Assembly (NCBI RefSeq): GCF_022682495.2
Contig: NC_071392.1
Coordinates: forward strand, 70,764,097 to 70,828,096
Direction: 5' to 3'
From: Desmodus rotundus
Taxonomy: Eukaryota > Chordata > Mammalia > Chiroptera > Phyllostomidae
Length of the DNA stretch: 64,000 nucleotides
Below the pieces are notes generated by a model. It was not told where the DNA came from. It saw only the letters and a program-made list of their open reading frames with translations, and ran no database searches. This document shows positions 1-10,959 of the stretch, in pieces. Numbering within the stretch: the first letter of the stretch is position 1; each line of letters opens with the position of its first letter. Both the position numbers and the translations under genes were made by a program.

Positions 1-99
1 AATCCACAGTGCATGAAACATTTAGAAATGAAAAACCATGACTTCAGTTTTTGAGTCTAAACTGTAATGAATCTGTAATGAATCTAAAGTCATTATGAA

Positions 100-1187
100 C
101 TCATAATGAGTACATGACGGTCATGCAACATTTACTGAGCACACACCATGTGCCAGTCATAGTACTAGCAGAGAACAGAATAACAAAAAATTGCGGGCTT
201 CATGAAAACCTACATTCGAAATAGAGACAGGGAAAAAACAAGATTCAGTTTATTGACTAGTGAGATAGAGGGCCATAGTAAGGACTCTTTATTACAGTGA
301 ATACCACAGGAGGGTTTTGAGGAAAAGTGTCACATGTCTTAACTTACATTTTAGCAGGCTGATTCTACTGTGGTTGAAAAATGACCAAACTGAGTCAGTG
401 ACAAACAGGCAGAGGCCATTAGAAAGCAAATGCAATTATCTTTAGCAGTGGTGATGGTGGCTGAAAACAGGTTAGTAGCACAGGTGGTGGTGAGTGGTCA
501 AAATAGGAATATATTTTGAAGGCAAAACAGGATTTACTGAAGTACCAAACGTGGTTTGTGACAGAAAAAAGAAATTAAAGATGATTTCAAAGTTTTTGAC
601 CTAAGTGGTTGGACAAATGGAACTACCATTCACTGAGATAAGTAAGCCTATGAGAGGAGCAGGTTTTAAGGAGATCAGGAACCCAATTTTGGACATGTTA
701 AGTTTGAGTTGCCTGCTTGACATCCAAGTGAAGATGTCCACTAAGCAATGAAATACACAACATTCTCACAAAGGGAGAGGTCAGTGCTTGATATGGAAAT
801 CTAAGAGCTATTAGTGTATAGGGTAGTACTTAAAACCACTAAACTAAATCCAGACACCACGAGAGAGCAAAAAAAAGTAGAGAAAGGGTCAAAAAACTAA
901 GTCTTAGAACACCAAAATTTAGAAGTGGGAATATAAGGAATAACCAAAAAGGGAAAATGGAAAAAGAGCAGGGGTAAAAACAGGGCGAGTCCTGAAGCAC
1001 AGAATAAAAAGTGCTTGAGGGAGAAGATGCCACATGTGTCAAATGCTGCCACTGGGTCAAGTAAGATGAGAAATGTGAGATGACCACTGAATTTAGCAGT
1101 AGCAAGAGCATGGTGACTTTGAAAAGAAAAGAGCACTATGGCCAAGCCTGACTGGAGTGTGTTCAAAGGGGAATAAGAGAAATTGGA
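100..1187 (-). repeat. L2 LINE, minus strand, left part
   Basis: This is an old L2 copy. The 3' end region reads 'acatttactgagcacacaccatgtgcc' style near 125-155, and inner segments such as 'acatccaagtgaagatgtcc' (about 720) and 'gtgtcaaatgctgcc' (about 1036) are in the L2 order. The last is the reverse complement of the L2 reverse-transcriptase stretch around AAFDTVD. The copy stops at about 1187, where an L1 piece begins, and resumes at about 1592. Confidence 0.75.
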
Positions 1188-1591
1188 TAGTATGGGCATT
1201 TTACTGAGAACAATGCTAATTCTCATAAAGTGGTATATGCTTCCATTTACTTGCGTCTTCTTCCATTTTTCTTCACTGTCTTCTAATTGTCTCAATACAG
1301 GTCTTTTACCTCCTTGGTTATATTTATGATGGCTGCAGGAGGGGAGGGGAGCTGGGGGGCTGGGTGGAAAAGGTGAAGCGATTGACAAGTACAGATGGGT
1401 AGTCACAGAATAGTCACACATAGGAAATACCATAGGTATGGTGCCAGGCAGGCACCGGATATATCAGGAGGAACACTTTGTAAAGCATATGACTGTCTAA
1501 CCCCTAAGCTGCACACCAGAAATTAATAAAAAATAATACTGACTGTAAACTGTAACTCAATTTTTTTATTGTGAAATAAAATTTTAAAAAT
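1188..1591. repeat. L1 3' end with inverted 5' part (twin-primed)
   Basis: About 1188-1325 is L1 ORF2 sequence in minus orientation; it is collinear with 27126-27260 of the full-length L1. From about 1326 the sequence switches to plus-strand L1 3' UTR and ends with polyadenylation-like AATAAA and an A-rich tail near 1590. An inverted 5' segment joined to a forward 3' end is the usual result of twin priming. The L2 copy continues on the other side. I found no convincing TSD. Confidence 0.65.
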
Positions 1592-2000
1592 TGGGAACTG
1601 TTGAGTACAGATAACAAGTTATCTGTAAAGGGAAGGAGAACAATAGTGTGGTAATTGGAGGGAGAAAAAGGATCGAAGGAGGAATTTTTGTTTTGAGGGG
1701 TTTTTTTTGTTTGTTTTTTAAAGATGGAAGCGCATCAACACTGAAGGGAAAGACCTACTAACAAGGAAAAGTGATGACAAATGAGGCAAATGCTAGAGCG
1801 ATACCTTTGGTAAGCCTAAGTGGAATCTCGGGCACCGAGGCAGACGACGGGAGGCAGGGGAAAAGGTGAAAAATTAAGATACAGATTTGGGAGGACACTA
1901 ACAGATGTACCAGTGAAGCCACGAGAACTGTCACAAAAATGGTCCACAAGAAAAGTGGCTGAAGAAAAAGGTAATGACAAAAAGACATAAATGTGGCACC
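1592..2000 (-). repeat. L2 LINE, minus strand, right part
   Basis: This continues the L2 copy interrupted by the L1 at 1188-1591: 'ctgtaaagggaaggagaac' at about 1624 and the T-run followed by 'aagatgg' at 1699-1727 follow in L2 order. It fades into the CpG-rich promoter flank. Confidence 0.6.
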
Positions 2001-2479
2001 AGATCAACAAAGTAGACCACTCCTGTCTAGAGCTCACGACGAGGGATAATTCGGGGCTCGAAATGTCCGTACTCCTTTGACCTGTCGACACACAAGGTCG
2101 CGGGGTTCTATTCTTCCTTGGGAACTCTGGAATGAAGAAAGAAAAGAGGGACCTACCTCGTGCGGACTCGCAGAAACCGCCAACCCCACAAGGCCAGTAG
2201 TCTGTTCAAAAACAAAACACGACCATGCTGTTTACAATTCGGCGCGTCCACCATGCTAAGAGAAAGCAAAACCCCAGGTAACAGTGGCCTGAAACCAGCT
2301 CCCGGTCTCTCAATGCCGCTAGTTCGGGACTCTTTTCTGCCGCTGAGGGCAGAGAAGAACGAGCGCCCCAAAGCACCGCCAAGCCGCGCCAGTTCCGGCC
2401 ACCACCCTCGGGATGAGGGACTATCGGGCTGACTCTACCCCACAGTCTAAATTCCGTCAGTGACCTCCATTAGCCTCAC

Positions 2480-2500
2480 CTTCTTCAGCACGCCCGCCAT
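2480..2500 (-). CDS. NDUFA5: NDUFA5 exon 1, coding part (partial gene)
   Basis: Read on the minus strand, these 21 bases give ATG plus six codons, MAGVLKK, followed at once by a consensus splice donor (GTGAGG, 2479-2474). This matches the start of NDUFA5, the 13-kDa B-subunit of mitochondrial NADH:ubiquinone oxidoreductase (complex I), an accessory subunit of the matrix arm. The start codon is supported by the match and by the CpG-rich sequence around it. The other exons would lie to the left, outside the window. NDUFA5 is the direct neighbour of ASB15 in human, in the same divergent orientation, and ASB15 is present further right, so the identity rests on synteny as well as on seven residues. 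Seven codons alone would be weak evidence; with the promoter and the neighbour the call is strong. A retrocopy is excluded by the intact donor and following intron. Confidence 0.88.
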
Positions 2501-2516
2501 GACAGCGCCGGAGAGC

Positions 2517-2544
2517 GGACTACGCGAAGCCCTCTGGGAATCTC
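2517..2544 (-). promoter_or_regulatory. ZNF143-like site in NDUFA5 proximal promoter
   Basis: On the minus strand this stretch contains ATTCCCAG, then GC and CGCG at the spacing of the ZNF143 (Staf) binding element, with several mismatches. It lies 17-44 bases upstream of the NDUFA5 ATG, a usual place for such sites in CpG promoters. The match is partial. Confidence 0.35.
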
Positions 2545-2662
2545 GTTCAGACCCGCTCAATCCACCACCGAGGCCGCCACTACATCACCTTGGAAACAGC
2601 TAGGCTCCTCCCCCTCAGGACCGCCTCCGGGCCGGGCTTTTGCCCCGCTCTTTCCAAAAATT

Positions 2663-2674
2663 GACGCACGCGCA
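2663..2674. promoter_or_regulatory. NRF1-like site
   Basis: The bases GACGCACGCGCA match the palindromic NRF1 consensus YGCGCAYGCGCR at ten of twelve positions. NRF1 controls many nuclear genes for respiratory-chain subunits, so a site about 165 bp upstream of the NDUFA5 start codon fits. The motif is seen; binding is inferred. Confidence 0.5.
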
Positions 2675-2760
2675 ATGAGTACACCAGCGTCCAACCGGGC
2701 ACTGGGTTTGTGTGTTAGGTGTCTTCTCTTTCGTTCTTATCCCTTCCACCGCTGACAGGT

Positions 2761-3090
2761 TGCCCAAAGGTTGATGGAAATATTCCAAGCTACCAAAATC
2801 TTAGACGTAGTCGTTCTAGGAACCTGCACTCTGTTTAAACTTTGGCGAACTCCTGACGTTCCTGACAGTGTAGTTGTAGTAAAATGAAAGTGGCGGTGGA
2901 GCTGTTGTTTAGGTGAGCTCTTAACTGAAAAGGTTCGTACAGTATTCTCGGTATATTAAGCCAAAGCATTATCAGTATGCAGTTGCATTTCCCATCGCAA
3001 CACCTTTCTTTTCCATTTTACTCACTGAAGCTCATCATTTTCGCATTTTCCCAGGCGAAGTGATAGCAGACCACTTTTCCCCACCTACCT
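2761..3090. other. Upstream flank of NDUFA5, no feature seen
   Basis: Unique-looking sequence on the far side of the promoter. A first, noncoding ASB15 leader exon could start here or anywhere to the right, but nothing in the sequence identifies one. Confidence 0.4.
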
Positions 3091-3340
3091 ATACAAACAT
3101 TTATTGAGCACATGTTAGTTACTGGGACATAATTTCTAAGACGGGGTATCACATCCTGGAATTCACAGACCAATGATGAAGACATGCATTAACAGGCAAT
3201 TTTAGTTTTCCGAAAGAAGTTTCTATCAAGTGTAATGGCAGCAGAGAAGAGGATTGAGTAACCAAAAATTGTGGGTGACTGGAGTTAAAGAAGGCATTCA
3301 CTAAAAAGTTAATGAGAGAAAACCAGAACAAGAGAGAACA
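3091..3340 (-). repeat. L2-type fragment, minus strand
   Basis: It begins with 'acatttattgagcacatgtta', the reverse complement of the L2 3' end, and continues for about 200 bases of weak similarity. Confidence 0.5.
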
Positions 3341-3409
3341 TATGTACAAAGAAATATATATATATTCTAAATAGCAAAATTCGTAATTTAAATAGTAAAA
3401 CAACCCACA

Positions 3410-3525
3410 AAGTGGGAGAAGATATTTAAAAGCACACATAATCAATCACCAAAAGATAAGTGGTGCCTAGAATATATAAGGAAATTCTACAAATCAGTAA
3501 GAAAAGAACTAATAACCAGAACAGG
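3410..3525 (+). repeat. L1 ORF2 fragment, plus strand
   Basis: 'gaagatatttaaaa' followed by 'aatatataaggaaattctac' is the recognisable stretch near the C-terminal end of L1 ORF2. Short and decayed. Confidence 0.55.
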
Positions 3526-3915
3526 TCTCCATGCTTCCATTCCTTCCTTCCTAATTGGAATATCTTAAGTGAGTTAATATAGGTAAAGTGCCTGGCGCAG
3601 AGCATGAAACAAAGCACCGCACACATAATTGCTATTAATTTTTAATTATTATTTCAACCTAATAGCTAGAATAATTTTTTTAGCAAGTGCTTGGTTCAAG
3701 ATTCTCCCATGATTTTTCACGAGATTTCCCTGTCTTCTCCTCACCTCTCAGACCTAACCTCCTATTCCCCTTCCTCTGCTCAGGTAGCTGCTCCTCTAAC
3801 CCTTTTGTGGAAAAACCCTTCCACCAGTTGGGCACATGGCTGGCCCTCTCACATCTTACAAGAATTTCTGCAAAGATTGCCTTCTTACTGTGGCCTACCC
3901 TGGTCATAAGATTTG
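3526..3915. other. No gene or clear repeat
   Basis: A short L2/MIR-like stretch may lie near 3580-3640. Open frames near 3680-4000 on both strands have no protein-like features and overlap one another. Confidence 0.4.
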
Positions 3916-4135
3916 AAATTGCAAGTCACCAGCAAGGCACTCCTTATCCTCTTCTGCACTTCAGTTTTCTTCACAGCCCTTATCATCTTCTAATGTGAAA
4001 ATTATCTCATATTGGTTTTTGGTATCATTCTTTCCAGATATAAGCCATATATGAATGGAAATTATGTCCTACCATATCTCTAGTGCCTAAAATAGTATGT
4101 GGTACATAATAGGCACTCAGTACATATGTTTTTAG
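3916..4135 (+). repeat. L2 3' end, plus strand
   Basis: The end 'agtgcctaaaatagtatgtgg' with 'aataggcactcagtacatat' at about 4082-4126 is the typical L2 3' terminus. Confidence 0.6.
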
Positions 4136-4139
4136 TGAA

Positions 4140-4426
4140 AATGATAGAAAAAAGGCAAAAGAAACTAATAGGCAACTAATAGGAAACTAATAGGAGCACT
4201 CAATACATGTGAAAAGAACTCAACCTCCCTAATAATTAAGTAAATGGAAATTAATTATAATTTTACTCCCATCTTATGGACAAACACTAAGGACTGACAA
4301 TACCAAGTGTTAGCAAGGATGTGGAGCAACAGGAACACTCACACACTGCTGGTGGGAGTGAATTGGTATAATCACATTGTGGGATAATTTTACAATAGTT
4401 GAAGACATGTAAAACCTATAACTGAG
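4140..4426 (+). repeat. L1 ORF2/3' fragment, plus strand
   Basis: The stretch 'caaggatgtggagcaacagga' and 'ctgctggtgggagtgaattgg' (about 4313-4365) is the conserved C-terminal part of L1 ORF2. It is interrupted at 4426 by an LTR; weak L1-like sequence (about 4950-5060) may be its continuation. Confidence 0.7.
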
Positions 4427-4789
4427 TGTTAAGGATTGAATTATGTTTCCCCTAAAATTCATATGTTGAAGTCTTAATCCCCACTACCTCAGAAAATGAC
4501 TCTAATAGGAAATCAGGTCATTCCAGATGTAATTCATTGAGGTGATGTCATCAGAGTGAGCCTGTGCAGTATGACCAATGTCCTTATAAAATGGGAAATT
4601 TGGACACAGAGACATGCACACAGGGAGAAGGACTGCAAGGTTGAAGGCAGAGATCAGGATGATGCTTTTACAAGCCAAGGAACACCAAAGACTGCCAGAA
4701 ACCAACTAGAGATTAGGGGAAAGGCCCAGACCAAATTCTCTCAACCCTTAGTTTGTGGTATTTTGTTACAGCAACCCTATGAACCAACA
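4427..4789 (+). repeat. Solitary MaLR LTR (MLT1-type) with 5-bp TSD
   Basis: It begins TGTTAAGGATTGAATTATG and ends CCAACA, and contains the MLT1 landmarks 'aaaattcatatgttgaagtc' and 'tttgtggtattttgttacag'. The 5-bp duplication CTGAG stands at 4422-4426 and 4790-4794, as expected for this LTR class. No internal region is present, so it is a solo LTR. It sits in an older L1 fragment. Confidence 0.85.
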
Positions 4790-5201
4790 CTGAGTAACAG
4801 ATTAGTTTCATTGTGTGCACCCCCTCTTCATTTAGGATAGCTGTCCCTAGAAACATGAGCCATGGGATATAATCTTTCCAGTTCAGATTACCCAAGGATT
4901 AGACTTTACCATAACTTCCATTATAATTTCCAACTTCTAGTGTTTAAATCATCAACAATGACAATTCTGAACAGAAGATACACATATACTTACTAACAAA
5001 TGTCCATCTATTAATGGCATTTTAAAGATATGCATATGCATGGTATATATATGTAACATACATAAATGTAAAGAAGCTATGGAATTAGAACAAACCATCT
5101 GAATCACCATTTGCTCCTACAAAGGTGACATACTTATCTGGACACACTGGATTAGATACAGGAAACTACATTAGGATTGGGAGAAAATATCCTATTTTTC
5201 A

Positions 5202-5442
5202 TTTTTTCTTCTTTCAAAGATTTTATTTATCTATTTTTAGAGAGAGGGAAAGGGAGGGAGAGAGAGAGAGAGAGAGAAACATTGATGTGCAAGAGAAACA
5301 TCATTTGATTGGCATGGTTCTCACCCTTCCCCAACTGGAAATCTGGCCTGCAACCCAACCATGTGCTCTGACTGGGAACTGAACCTGCAACCTTTAACTT
5401 TGTGGGATGATGCTCAACCTACTGAGCCACTCCAGTCAGGGC
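5202..5442 (-). mobile_element. VES SINE, minus strand, perfect 16-bp TSD
   Basis: In minus orientation it has the tRNA-like head (right, 'ctgagccactccagtcaggg'), the 'gagaaacat' middle, a GA-rich stretch and the A-tail (seen as T-rich at the left). The duplication AATATCCTATTTTTCA occurs at 5186-5201 and 5443-5458 without a mismatch, so the insertion is young. The tRNA-like part is a decayed Pol III promoter, not a tRNA gene. Confidence 0.93.
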
Positions 5443-5458
5443 AATATCCTATTTTTCA

Positions 5459-7059
5459 AACCTGATAATGCTGAAATCATCACTGGAATTTAAATGAATA
5501 GAAATTTATGAGGTCACAATCCTTGTTCCCTGTCCCTCCACATTCTAAGAATTTTTGTCATTATGGGGTGTTGTTCTAGAATGTAGAATTGCGTGATTAT
5601 AAAAGATGCATGTGCTTTCACTTGGTGGAACTTTGAGTTCAGGCTTTTGCTGTACTGTATTTGCTAAAGACATGACAGCTAACAGACCTAGCTAATCCTG
5701 GCTAAGGTACTTTATAGCTAAACAGTTCTATGTGGTGGGAAAATGTATAGGTTTTCTGAGCCAATTCCTATGCAGAGGGGTGGGACTTGGTATAAAGGGG
5801 GCTAGATAGTTCTATGACTGGTGACAGTAGAATTAGCTTCCAAGGGAAATCAACCTTGAATCTGTGCTATCAGAAGGGGATTTGGAATGTTTTAATGTAA
5901 GTAGCAGGGGCATCAAATGGACCATATTTTCAGCTGGAAGAGAGTTCTCAGAGGAGTAAATGTTTGAATCATCAGGAAGGAGACAGGTCTTGTGAAGTTC
6001 TGTTAATACAGTTAGCAGGCCAGGAGACTTAGAGCTAAAATCTGGATTTCATCTTTTATACACTTTGTGCTGCAGTACTCCTAGCCTATCCAATGAAAAG
6101 GAGCTTGTTTCTCCAAAATTAAGTACGTAGAAGAGTTAAGAGCTCTTACATTGCTTTTTAATTGTACGAGTCTCTTTTGTGAAGGGCTGGATCTTACCAA
6201 AGTTAGCAGTTAAAATGTTTCCCTGGAATGTATTGCTCTGGAGCTATGCTGAGGGAGCCTATATGAGAGTGGCATGAGACCAAATGACTGAAAAGGAAGA
6301 ATGCATTCCATTTGCAGGGCATGAGGGTCTCATTTCTGGAAATCTAGAGGGGATGGGTACTGCCTTGGCCAGTTTTCCCTTAGTTTTCATGATCAGGAAG
6401 CAGAGGTGAAAATAATCTCCACTCAGGGAGTATTCTCTTCTCTCCCAAACTTGGCAACAAAGAAAATCAATTTGCTTGTTAGCTCTTAGAATAGACTGAT
6501 ATGTTAAAATTCTAATACTTTGAATATTATCCATCTATTGTGCCTCCATTCATATCAGGCATGTTCAAAACAATTTGGAACGTTTTCTCTCTGTATGCTG
6601 TGAATACTTCCAAGAAGTGTCCATAACCAGATGAATGTGTTTTCCATATGGGGTTTAGAACCTCATTCTAAATTGGGCTGTAACTCAGTTTCTTTAAGGT
6701 GATGAAAACTATTTTATGAGACTAATAAATAAGCAGTTATTTATACAAATGGCAACAATATACTAATAAAATGGTAAATAATTATTTTTAAAATAACAGA
6801 ATTTAGAAATAGATAAAATTACGTATACGGAAAAAAGTTGAAAATGCCGAAAATATATCATAAGTGTTGACACTGTAATTTAACTAGTTTTATCCAATGT
6901 TAAATAACAAATTAAGTAAAATAAAATAACCAAGATAAAATGGGAGAGGGAGACAATAGCTAAAGTACAGAAGGGACTTCAGAAGTTGGAGGTGAAGTAT
7001 GTAATCGTTTTAAATAACTGGATACACAGCAGAAAAAACTAAAATAATTGTTCATTAAG
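5459..7059. other. Unique-looking stretch, nothing identified
   Basis: About 1.6 kb with no gene, no recognisable repeat and no long open frame with protein-like content. AT-rich from about 6690 to 6950. Confidence 0.5.
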
Positions 7060-7527
7060 CATATGTATATTGATTGCCTACTTTGCATCAGAAAACTGCA
7101 ATAAGTACTATGGTCTGTCAGTAAATCAGATTGACATGTCTCAGCTGTTAAAGAGCTTTGTTCTAGTGGCTGGACATGCAGTAAACAAGTAAACCAATTA
7201 ATAAATAAAATTACCAAATGTGATTTTTTTTTTCTAAAAAGAATGAGCATTGTGCTATGTGATAGATGGGTACCTGGTTAACAGTGCAGGGACACATTCT
7301 GAGAAGGTGATGTTTCTTCTGAGACATGAAGGAAGGATCCAGCCATATAAAAACTGGCTAAGGCAAAGGGAAGAGTGGGGGCAAAACTATGAGGAGGGAA
7401 AGTTCTGTGATAAGAGTGTGGCTGAGGTAGAAGGGTGAATAGGAGGGTGGCAAGGACCGAGCTGAATAGATCATGCAATGGGAACGGTTTAAATATGACA
7501 TGATATGATCTGATACACATTTTTAAA
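7060..7527 (-). repeat. L2 LINE, minus strand, left part
   Basis: The order of landmarks (a 'ttgattgcctactttgcatc' end, 'aaacaagtaaaccaattaataaataa', a 'gagaaggtgatgtttcttctgagac' block, then 'catgatatgatctgat') follows the reverse L2 sequence. It is split by a VES SINE and continues at 7767. Confidence 0.7.
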
Positions 7528-7539
7528 AGACTACTCCAG

Positions 7540-7754
7540 CCCTCACTGGTGTGGCTCAGTGGACTGAGCGCGGGCTGTAAACCAAAGGGTTGCTGGTTTG
7601 ATTCCCAGTCAGGGCGCATACTTGCTTGGGTTGTGGGCCAGGTCCCCAGTGTGGGCCATGTGAGAAGCAACCACACCTTGATGTTTCTCTCCCTCTCTTT
7701 CTATCTCTCTTCCCCTCTTCCTAAAAATAAATAAATAAAATCTTTTTAAAAAGG
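7540..7754 (+). mobile_element. VES SINE, plus strand, TSD
   Basis: A near-complete copy: 'gccctcactggtgtggctca' head with A box, 'ggtttgattcccagtcaggg' B-box region, 'ggccaggtccccagtg', CT-rich tract, then (AATA)n and A-tail. The duplication AGACTACTCCAG is at 7528-7539 and 7755-7766. Inserted in an L2 copy. Confidence 0.93.
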
Positions 7755-7766
7755 AGACTACTCCAG

Positions 7767-8010
7767 TTGTTATTGGGAGAATAAATTGGGGCAGGAAAAG
7801 AAGAAAGAAGTGTTTTGGAAACCAGTGCAGTAATCTGGTCAAGAAAGATAATCACTTGAATTAAATCATCAGTAGCGGAAATGGGCTGATTCCTTGTGTA
7901 ACCTGAAAATAAAACCAACAAGATCTATAGCTAGATTCAAAGTGAGAGGAGAAGGAAAGGATAGAGTGAAGGAGCAGCTCCTAGGTCTCTGGCTTTAACA
8001 ACAAAGCAGG
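7767..8010 (-). repeat. L2 LINE, minus strand, right part
   Basis: The L2 copy continues past the SINE: 'ccagtgcagtaatctggtcaag' and 'cctaggtctctggctttaac' are L2 landmarks in reverse order. Confidence 0.65.
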
Positions 8011-8336
8011 TAAAAACTCATTTAAAAGAATTTAAAAATATGAGTTTCAAAGTTTAAACAAATAAATATTAACCAAATTATAGACTAGAGAAATAAAATA
8101 GCAAATAAAAAATGTTAGATATAGAAAAGAATACCAGAAGTAATAGAGCCCAATATTTAACATCCTCACACAAGCTGAAACAAAGGTCTTTGGGCTAAAG
8201 CATCTCAGTACCCAATAGATATTCCATTTGTGGTCTTCCCGAAGATAGGGTCCACTGTGTTAAGATGCATGGGAACCTAAGGTGTTTGGGTAATTTCAGG
8301 ATTAAAAACATTTGACCAGACAGGGTCTGTGGGTTT

Positions 8337-8556
8337 CTTTTTTTTTAAGATTTATTTATTTAGAGAGAGGAGAAGGTAGGGAGAAAAAGAGGGAGAGAAA
8401 CATTGATGTGTGAGAGAAATATTGGTTGGTTGCCTCTTGTCTGACCTGGGACCAAACCAGAAACCCAGGCTTGTGCCTGGACTGGGCATCAAACCAGTGA
8501 CCCTTCACTTCACGGGATAACACCCAATCAACTGAGCCCCACCAGCCAGAACCAGG
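8337..8556 (-). mobile_element. VES SINE, minus strand
   Basis: T-rich and 'aagatttatttatttagagag' at the left, 'gagaaacattgatgtgtgag' in the middle, and the tRNA-like head 'aactgagccccaccagccag' at the right. The flanks are similar around 'cagggtctgt'/'cagggcctgt', a possible imperfect TSD. Confidence 0.88.
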
Positions 8557-8559
8557 GCC

Positions 8560-10955
8560 TGTTTTGAAAATTAAAAAACAAAAGACCATTATGTTGTTTC
8601 AGTGGCTTTTCCCTACTACCCTTGAATTTGGCAAAGCCCACTTATACAGAAGATACCTCCAGAGGAAAGCAAACTGGGAAAAAGTCATGTTTTACTAGAA
8701 GCACTGGGCAAGACTGTCAAAGAAAAATAAAACAGAGTAATGAAAGAATAAGTTTAAAGAGTTGCTTACACTCAGATGAACCTGAACAACTATAGTAATG
8801 ACTATAGAAAAAGAAAGATTGGCAGGGGCCTACAAAAATTTTGATTAACACTATAGAAGTTATTATAAATGTATCATGGTGAAATTTTAAAAGTGTCTTT
8901 TAGTTTATGAATTTCAAACCTTCCTTTATATATTCTGTTATGGCCATGCATATGAATTGATATGCTTTAAATAGCTGAGAAAAATACCTGAATCATGGAA
9001 ACTTTTCATCTAAATTTCATGGTCAGCACAGCTTTAATTCCCAAGAGGTCCTTTATATGCCATATATAGTATGCAGTATATAATGTAATAACAAATAGTC
9101 TCAGGGATCTTGTACATTCACTTTGCCCTTTCTCCATTACAATGTAATCCTAGAATATAGAGATTATAAAATATCCCCAATTGCCTCTGCTTTCCATAGA
9201 AAGCCTGGTAAGATGGCTTCAAAAGCCATGCAGTCAGGTCACCAGGAGGTGGTGATAAAGAGATGTTAATGTAATCTTGGCAACTTTATCCCATTGAGGG
9301 GATAAAGAACTGTATCTATTTTAGATGTCCTGGCAAATTCATTTGGTAAAAAACACAATAAACAGTACAATATAAAGGAGTTTCAGCTAGAATATCTCAT
9401 ATACGTGTACACAAGAGGGAAAAATATCTAGTCCAGGAATGGCTAGAACCCAAAAAGAGCCAACCTACCATATAAAAAGTCATTACTAACATCAGTGAAT
9501 AGCAGCATATGGAGACTTTGATTATGTGGCCTTATTTGACATAGAATGCTATTGAATGCATTTTTAATAGTTGAAGGATGTATTACACTTACTTAAAAGG
9601 CAGCAAAAGAAGAAATGGGGTGGATGGAGTCAGTAAGTTGCTGTCAGCAGCTGGAAGAAGGAGAGTAGGCAGGGAAAAGGAAAATGCTGGAGAAAGGTGG
9701 ATACAGTTAAAAATTCAGCTGAACAAGTAGTAGAACCAGCTCACCCACAGTAGCTCAGGACCAGTCAACAGGGTAAAACAGGGAAGCTAAATGGAATAAT
9801 GTCCTAAAAGCACAGTGTAGCTGTGATGGTTGCAGGGGACATGGTGGGGAGACTTGAGGAAACTGAGAGGCAAACATATTAAATACAATTAATTTCTCTG
9901 GTACATTACAAGAAAGAGCATGCAAAAAAGAACTACAGTATGATGGAAATGCCTTATTATAATTTAGACAATTAGAAATTAGAAGCAAATGATAGCTATT
10001 ATTATATTTTTATCCAAGAAAACTGAAGTATGATGGGTATGATCAAATCCATGCCAACAACACTGAAAGCTTACAACTAATGGCACAGTTCTTCGGTGGT
10101 GGGCAGTAGCGCTTTTCTTTAGACCACCTCAGTTCCCTCACATTCCCTGGTTGTCCCTTCCACAGAGGGCTATAGAGGCTGCTGCTGGGACCACCCTCAA
10201 GTCAACAGTCATGTGATGCCTCTTTAAATGGCCACTTCTTTATTTCTTGGCAGGAGCAAGGAAAGCCAAAAATAGTAATAAACCGACTTCCAGTGTCCTC
10301 ACTTACTCCAGCAATTATGCCTGCTCACCTCTTTCCATAGGCTTGAACACACTGACCTTGATAGCTATGGCTTGAGTGCATTGACCCTAAAGAGTCCTTT
10401 GGTAAATGACTATTAGTAGCAGGTGGCATGCTGCAAGGAACACACTGAGAAATTTTTCTCTTCCTATTCATAATTTTGAAGAGTCAACTAGCCGCATATA
10501 TCTTTGCTTCCTCAGCCCTGTCCAGTTCTCATTCCCACTGGAATATATGTATTCCTTCTTCTAATATATATACCCACCTATATGGCCTTTCAGCAAGGAT
10601 ATAGCTGTCAGCAGGGATATTGCTCCACAATTTACCAGCTTTATAGCTTGGGAGAGTCTTTCAGATTCTCTGGATCTTGGGAAATATCTCCACCTGTAAA
10701 GCTCAGAATGATTGGACTGGGTGATCATTTCCTGACAGGTGGTTCAAGAATCCCTAGCAGTTCAAGATGGTGTTCCAGGGCATTCAGATCAATATATTTG
10801 TTTTAATTTATATTTTAAGTAATAAATAAAAATTATTTTAAATTTTCCATTAAAACAAAAATATAGAACCTCCAACTGCATAGCAGGTATAAATATGTGC
10901 TGTGGTTAGTGGAGGTAAATGAGATGTATCATAGCTGTACATAGAAACCTTCAAC
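8560..10955. other. Long stretch with no gene identified
   Basis: About 2.4 kb of AT-rich sequence without recognisable repeat boundaries. The 100-codon open frame at 10504-10806 has no motif and lies in sequence of ordinary composition; I do not support it as a gene. Confidence 0.5.
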
Positions 10956-10959
10956 TCTT

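Larger units (their letters stand above)
1..2479 (-). other. NDUFA5: NDUFA5 intron 1 (partial)
   Basis: The sequence after the exon 1 donor has no further exon recognisable as NDUFA5. It is filled largely by an old L2 copy split by an L1 insertion; 2001-2470 is the GC-rich flank of the promoter. Confidence 0.75.
2501..2760 (-). promoter_or_regulatory. NDUFA5: NDUFA5 CpG-rich TATA-less promoter and 5' UTR
   Basis: From about 2030 to 2710 the sequence is much richer in GC and CpG than the AT-rich surroundings, as expected for the CpG island of a housekeeping gene. No TATA box is seen upstream of the ATG. Several GC-box-like stretches lie at about 2605-2645. An NRF1-like motif lies at 2663-2674 and a ZNF143-like motif at about 2517-2544. 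The transcription start is inferred to lie within roughly 100 bases upstream of the ATG; it cannot be read exactly. Confidence 0.75.

Noticed and set aside
897..1433. 178-codon open frame on the minus strand
   Set aside because: It runs across the junction between an L2 copy and an L1 insertion and has no protein-family features.
2480..2760. Bidirectional NDUFA5/ASB15 promoter
   Set aside because: The genes are divergent, but the ASB15 coding start is 50 kb away and no leader exon or donor could be identified near the CpG island.
7540..7754. tRNA gene suggested by A- and B-box-like sequence
   Set aside because: The tRNA-like part is the head of a VES SINE. The same applies to the other SINE copies.
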